This document shows positions 60,805 to 64,000 of a DNA stretch of 64,000 nt, piece after piece. The notes beneath the pieces were generated by a model, which had not been told where the DNA came from, searched no databases, and saw nothing but the letters and a program-made list of their open reading frames with translations. Both the position numbers and the translations under genes were made by a program. Each line of letters opens with the position of its first letter. Positions within the stretch are counted from its first letter, which is position 1. This stretch comes from Bradyrhizobium manausense (GTDB lineage Bacteria; Pseudomonadota; Alphaproteobacteria; Rhizobiales; Xanthobacteraceae), in the NCBI RefSeq assembly GCF_018131105.1, contig NZ_JAFCJI010000001.1, forward strand, positions 3,100,001-3,164,000, in the 5' to 3' direction.

Positions 60805-61164
60805 TTAGGCCGCCAGCATCTTGTTCACTTCGCTCACCAATTCGCGCAGGTGAACGGGCTTCGACAGCACCTTGGCGTTTTTGGGAGCGTCCGAATCCGA
60901 GTTCAGGGCGACCGCAGCGAAGCCGGTGATGAACATGATCTTGATGTCGGGATCGAGTTCCGAGGCCCGGCGGGCGAGCTCGATACCGTCCATCTCCGGC
61001 ATCACGATGTCGGTGAGCAGCATCTCGAACGGCTCTTCGCGCAACCGCTGATAGGCGGCCATGCCATTGTCATGGGACGAGACCTGAAAACCGGCGTTTT
61101 CGAGCGCCTTGACCAGGAAACGGCGCATGTCGTTGTCGTCTTCGGCGAGCAGGATCTTTGGCAT
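60805..61164 (-). CDS. cpdR: CpdR-type single-domain response regulator
   Basis: A 119-residue receiver-only protein. Acidic residues in AEDDNDMRRFL, phospho-acceptor Asp52 in LLTDIVMPEMDG, the switch Thr/Gly in MFITGFAA and Lys in VLSKPVHLRELV. The end VNKMLAA matches CpdR, which (unphosphorylated) delivers ClpXP to CtrA and other cell-cycle substrates in alphaproteobacteria. Adjacent N-formylglutamate amidohydrolase is the usual alphaproteobacterial neighbour. Confidence 0.92.
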   Translation of the reverse strand: MPKILLAEDDNDMRRFLVKALENAGFQVSSHDNGMAAYQRLREEPFEMLLTDIVMPEMDGIELARRASELDPDIKIMFITGFAAVALNSDSDAPKNAKVLSKPVHLRELVSEVNKMLAA

Positions 61165-61490
61165 GGCAGGAACGTCGAATCCCCAGAGGATATGCAGAGG
61201 TCACTAAGCCCGATAGAGGGTAAATTTGGGGTGAAAATCTTAACCCCGGGCTCGCGCTGCCGGGGTGTTGTGAACCGGAATGGGCTACGAATCAATTCCG
61301 CCGCAATCACTGATCCCCGCCTGCCTGCCCGCACGGTTAAGACGTGTTCCAGCGCCAATCACATCTTTTCGCTTGGCAGAATGGTTGCGATTCCGGACAA
61401 TGACGACACATAAGAGCCGCTCGATCGGCCGAATCACTCGATCCGAAACCATGCTGGATCGTGCGGCGTGAAGGGACGAAGCCTTAGAAG
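61165..61490. other. Intergenic region between cpdR and N-formylglutamate amidohydrolase genes
   Basis: A 326-bp divergent promoter region. Two single CtrA-like half-sites (CTTAACC near 61240 and its complement GGTTAAG near 61336) are present but not at the paired spacing, so they are not claimed. A hairpin-like GGGG/CCCC run near 61228-61248 is weak. Nothing else seen. Confidence 0.4.
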
Positions 61491-62381
61491 ATGACCCGGT
61501 TTGACGGCGACGCGTCGCCAGCCTTCGAGATCGTGGAGCCCGCCGAGTGGCGCGCGCCTGTTATCTTCAACTCGCCCCATTCCGGCTCGACCTATCCGGA
61601 CGAATTCCTGAGCGCATCGCGGATCGACCTGCCGCAACTTCGGCGGTCCGAAGATTCCTTCATGGACGAGTTGATCGGCCATTTGAGCGATCGCGGCTTT
61701 CCGACCGTGCGGGTCAACTTTCCCCGCTCCTTTGTCGACGTCAATCGCGAGCCCTATGAACTCGATCCCCGGATGTTCGCCGGCCGGCTGCCGAGCTTTG
61801 CCAATACGCGCTCGATGCGGGTTGCGGGCGGGCTTGGCACCATTCCGCGCGTGGTCGGAGACGGCCAGGAGATCTATCGCGACCGCATCGCGGTCGACGA
61901 CGCGCTGGCGCGGATCGAAACGCTGTACAAGCCCTATCATCGGGCGCTGCGCCGGCTGATCAACAAGGTGCACCAGATGTTCGGCACCGTGGTGCTGGTC
62001 GACTGCCATTCGATGCCGTCGGTCGGCGTCAGCAGAGACGAGCCGCGCCGGCCCGATATCGTGATCGGCGACCGCTACGGCACGAGCTGCACGCCATTGC
62101 TGCCCGACCGGGTCGAGGAGACCATGACCGGACTCGGCTATTCGATCGGCCGCAACAAGCCCTATGCCGGTGGCTTCATCACCGAGCATTACGGCAACCC
62201 GGCGAGCGGCCTGCACGCCGTGCAACTCGAACTCAACCGCGCGATCTACATGGACGAGCGCCGCCGCGAGCGCGGCCCGCGCTTTGCGCAGGTGGCGAGC
62301 GACTTCGGCGTCCTCGCTGATATCTTGGCGACCACGATCCCGTTCGGCGATCTCGGCCCGTTCCAGGCGGCAGCGGAATAG
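61491..62381 (+). CDS. N-formylglutamate amidohydrolase
   Basis: A 296-residue FGase-family hydrolase that cleaves N-formyl-L-glutamate to formate and glutamate (last step of one histidine pathway) or a related N-acyl product. Motifs: IFNSPHSGSTYPDEF (about residue 25), VNFPRSFVDVNREPYELDP, VVLVDCHSMPS (metal-type His), GGFITEHYG and LELNRAIYMDE. No ribosome site is obvious near the ATG (AGCCTTAGAAG lies before it). Divergent from cpdR. Confidence 0.9.
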   Translation: MTRFDGDASPAFEIVEPAEWRAPVIFNSPHSGSTYPDEFLSASRIDLPQLRRSEDSFMDELIGHLSDRGFPTVRVNFPRSFVDVNREPYELDPRMFAGRLPSFANTRSMRVAGGLGTIPRVVGDGQEIYRDRIAVDDALARIETLYKPYHRALRRLINKVHQMFGTVVLVDCHSMPSVGVSRDEPRRPDIVIGDRYGTSCTPLLPDRVEETMTGLGYSIGRNKPYAGGFITEHYGNPASGLHAVQLELNRAIYMDERRRERGPRFAQVASDFGVLADILATTIPFGDLGPFQAAAE

Positions 62382-62481
62382 ACTCGACTTTCTCGCGAAC
62401 GATCGTCTCGTCTGCGAATTGCGCGAATGCGTTTTCGCTTCGCAAGCGTATACGCGCCAAACTGAAACCAGAGACCCCAAG

Positions 62482-62514
62482 AAAAAAGGGCCGCTTCTAA
62501 TGAAGAAGCGGCCC
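62482..62514 (-). terminator. Rho-independent terminator of the small RNA
   Basis: Perfect 10-bp stem (62488-62497 with 62505-62514), 7-base loop, and six T on the RNA strand at 62482-62487. This is the only classic intrinsic terminator I see in the window and it fixes the RNA's strand and 3' end. Confidence 0.9.
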
Positions 62515-62570
62515 AAGTCTAGGGAGGAAACGCCCAAGGAGGGCAGCGGTAACGCAGAGCGCTACCGCAC
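62482..62570 (-). ncRNA. suhB/MmgR-like small RNA
   Basis: About 89 nt. On the minus strand: a 5' hairpin (GCGGTAGCGC...TTACCGC), a second hairpin GCCC-TCCTT-GGGC, the unpaired motif TTTCCTCCC, and a Rho-independent terminator (10-bp stem GGGCCGCTTC with complement, loop TTCATTA, then TTTTTT). The two CU-rich anti-Shine-Dalgarno stretches match what I recall of the alphaproteobacterial suhB/MmgR (alpha-r14) family, and the next gene is an inositol-monophosphatase family (suhB-like) gene, as expected for it. Likely promoter: CATATT at 62577-62582 with CTTGCG upstream. The RNA would repress mRNAs with GGAGG sites. Confidence 0.82.
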
Positions 62571-62625
62571 CGCAACAATATGCGGCCGCGACGCACAAAG
62601 CGCAAGGGCTTTTGAGCCGTTTCCC

Positions 62626-62890
62626 ATGCAAAAACACATGGCTCAATTGCTTCCGGCGAAATCCGGATTCAGTTCCTTTGATAAGCTATTTCAATGGGTT
62701 GATAGTCATTTGCATACAAACAAGACATATGCGGAACTAAGTTCTCAACACTGTGATCGATATTTGGTCAGCAGATGGCTCGCTTGGGGCAATTGGTCAC
62801 CGGATCCAAAATACCAGGGTGCAAATCAAGACAGCGCTGCACGCGAGAGGCGAATTGAGCTAGGCAGATATGAGCTTCACCCGACTTTCG
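62626..62890 (+). other. AT-rich segment with an open frame of unknown status
   Basis: GC is about 45% over 62641-62820 against well over 60% around it. A frame from ATG at 62626 reads MQKHMAQLLPAKSGFSS and onward without stops for 143 codons, but its last third lies inside the phosphatase gene in another frame and becomes Arg-rich there. No ribosome site. It may be a remnant of acquired DNA or a regulatory region rather than a gene. Confidence 0.4.
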
Positions 62891-62905
62891 TTTTGAGGAT
62901 GCGCC

Positions 62906-63688
62906 GTGACGGTGATCGACTTCTCAGCCTTCATCGGACGGCTCGCCACCGCGTCCGGCGAAACCATCCTGCCATTCTTCCGGACCTCGCTATCGATCGA
63001 CGACAAGAGCAAGACCAAGGATTTCGATCCGGTGACGGAAGCCGACCGCGCAGCTGAGGCGGTGATGCGGCGGCTGATCAAGGCCAGCTTCCCCCAACAC
63101 GGCATCGTCGGCGAGGAATTCGGCAATGAGCGCGAGGACGCCGACTATGTCTGGGTGCTCGACCCCATCGACGGCACAAAATCCTTCATCGGCGGCTTTC
63201 CGATCTGGGGCACGCTGATCGCGCTGCTGCACAAGGGCACGCCCGTCTACGGCATGATGCATCAGCCCTTCATCGGCGAGCGCTTTTCCGGCGACAACGG
63301 CTCGGCCAACTATAAGGGCCCATCCGGCGAGCGCCGGCTCCAGGTCCGCCGCTGCGCCACGCTATCGGAGGCGACGACCTACACCACCTCCCCATTGTTG
63401 ATGAACGAGCGCGACCGCGCCATTTTCGGCCGGATCGAACAGGGCGCGCGCCTGTCGCGCTATGGCGGCGATTGCTATTCCTATTGCATGCTGGCGGCCG
63501 GCCACGTCGATCTCGTGGTCGAGACCGAGCTGAAACCCTACGACATCGCAGCCTTGATCCCGATCGTGACCGGCGCCGGCGGTGTCGTGACCACTTGGGA
63601 AGGCAAGCCGGCCCAGGGCGGCGGCCGCATCGTCGCTGCCGGCGACGCAAGAGTTCACGAAGAAGCACTCAAGCTGCTCAACCAATAA
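62906..63688 (+). CDS. hisN: Histidinol-phosphatase HisN / inositol monophosphatase family
   Basis: A 260-residue Mg2+-dependent phosphatase of the IMPase superfamily. Metal motifs: GEEFGNE (about residue 70), DPIDGTKSFIGGFPIWGTLIA (partly, about residues 86-106) and the late GGDCYSYCMLAAGHVDLVVE. The last block and length match HisN (histidinol-phosphate phosphatase, histidine pathway) better than SuhB. The GTG start is supported by GAGGA 6 bases upstream. The suhB-like sRNA lies about 340 bp upstream on the other strand. Confidence 0.85.
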   Translation: MTVIDFSAFIGRLATASGETILPFFRTSLSIDDKSKTKDFDPVTEADRAAEAVMRRLIKASFPQHGIVGEEFGNEREDADYVWVLDPIDGTKSFIGGFPIWGTLIALLHKGTPVYGMMHQPFIGERFSGDNGSANYKGPSGERRLQVRRCATLSEATTYTTSPLLMNERDRAIFGRIEQGARLSRYGGDCYSYCMLAAGHVDLVVETELKPYDIAALIPIVTGAGGVVTTWEGKPAQGGGRIVAAGDARVHEEALKLLNQ

Positions 63689-63710
63689 CAAACGCGAGCG
63701 GGAGGCTTGC

Positions 63711-64000
63711 ATGACCATCGCACGCAGGCCGCTTGTTCGATTGTTCCTTGGATGGCTCCTGCTGCTGCCGTCGCTGGCGGCCGCGCAGAATTTCCCCGCA
63801 AAGCCGATCAAGTTGATCGTGCCGTTCCCGGCCGGCGGCCCGAACGACATCATCGCCCGCGTGATCGGCCAGCGCATGTCGGAACTATCAGGGCAGCCGG
63901 TGGTGATTGACAATCGCGGCGGCCAGGGCGGCGTGCTCGGCACCGACGCGGTGGCCAAGGCCACGCCCGACGGCTACACAATTGCCATCTCCTCCGCCGG
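63711..64000 (+). CDS. TctC-family (Bug) tripartite tricarboxylate transporter binding protein (partial)
   Basis: The first 96 residues of a periplasmic binding protein; the gene runs off the right edge. Signal peptide (VRLFLGWLLLLPSLAAA), then FPAKPIKLIVPFPAGGPNDI, QRMSELSGQPVVIDNRGGQG and ATPDGYTIAI, the standard Bug-family start. Such proteins bind carboxylates, aromatic acids or amino acids. Ribosome site GGAGG 5 bases upstream, 22 bp after hisN. Confidence 0.9.
   Translation, partial: MTIARRPLVRLFLGWLLLLPSLAAAQNFPAKPIKLIVPFPAGGPNDIIARVIGQRMSELSGQPVVIDNRGGQGGVLGTDAVAKATPDGYTIAISSA

Noticed and set aside
61234..61342. CtrA-like half-sites upstream of cpdR
   Set aside because: CTTAACC and GGTTAAG occur singly and about 95 bp apart, not as TTAA-N7-TTAA.
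62164..63057. A 297-codon frame spanning the sRNA and the hisN start
   Set aside because: It crosses an intrinsic terminator and an sRNA, and both ends are shadows of real genes; only the AT-rich middle part is left as a question.
1..64000. CRISPR arrays, prophage, insertion sequences, integrons, toxin-antitoxin pairs, biosynthetic gene clusters
   Set aside because: No regularly spaced direct repeats, transposase, integrase, recombinase, phage structural, NRPS/PKS or paired small toxin genes were recognised.

Overview
The window is about 64 kb of GC-rich chromosomal DNA from an alphaproteobacterium, most probably a Bradyrhizobium or close relative. The evidence is strong third-position GC, many catabolic and ABC-uptake genes with LysR, Lrp, GntR and TetR regulators, a CpdR-type response regulator next to N-formylglutamate amidohydrolase, FixK2/FNR-type boxes (TTGA-N6-TCAA), a small RNA that looks like the alphaproteobacterial suhB/MmgR family, and several intergenic palindromic repeat families typical of Bradyrhizobium chromosomes. 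I see no prophage, insertion sequence, integrase, CRISPR array or plasmid origin. This is mostly an ordinary metabolic region with some unusual proteins in it.

Layout. 0-3.7 kb: the N-terminus of a probable GAF signalling protein, then a three-gene catabolic operon (Ldh2 dehydrogenase, flavin monooxygenase, FAH-family hydrolase). 3.7-6.2 kb: a LysR regulator, two small envelope proteins and an Lrp regulator. 6.3-11.3 kb: fused indolepyruvate:ferredoxin oxidoreductase and an amidase, transcribed away from Lrp. 11.3-15.7 kb: a LysR regulator divergent from an EmrAB-type efflux pump and an AhpD-like protein. 15.8-21.6 kb: D-amino-acid transaminase, a complete Glu/Asp-type ABC importer and an M20 peptidase. 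21.8-35.3 kb: a mixed catabolic stretch (second flavin monooxygenase, ThDP decarboxylase, old yellow enzyme, aldehyde dehydrogenase, SDR, two amidohydrolases with a Rieske ferredoxin) and an uncharacterised membrane-protein/acetyltransferase pair.

35.4-37.2 kb: a PspA-like coiled-coil protein with a YiaA/B membrane protein, divergent from a TetR regulator; the gap holds three copies of one palindrome. 37.2-43.9 kb: a NagZ-like GH3 enzyme, a DUF4173-type membrane protein apparently in operon with a CreBC-like two-component system, an AlkB-like dioxygenase and a tandem-DUF3606 protein. 44.0-49.6 kb: a 709-residue fusion of membrane anchor, cytochrome c, cupredoxin and copper nitrite reductase, with a perfect FixK/FNR box in the divergent promoter region, followed by a secreted protein, an alpha/beta-hydrolase lacking its nucleophile serine, and a substrate-binding protein behind another FixK/FNR box.

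49.8-57.3 kb: a coherent uptake and catabolism cluster: mandelate-racemase-like enzyme, sulfatase, FadR regulator, Tat-exported solute-binding protein, two permeases with no ATPase gene, and a divergent AroE paralogue. 57.3-64 kb: small conserved proteins, tRNA-Val(GAC), cpdR, N-formylglutamate amidohydrolase, the suhB/MmgR-like sRNA, an AT-rich segment, a HisN-type phosphatase and a truncated TctC-type binding protein.

The items most worth following up are the multidomain NirK fusion with its FixK/FNR boxes, the triple-operator PspA/TetR module, the ATPase-less ABC/sulfatase locus with active-site-altered enzymes, and the unannotated 428-residue protein near 58.4 kb. All function calls are from reading sequence and motifs; no database search was run.
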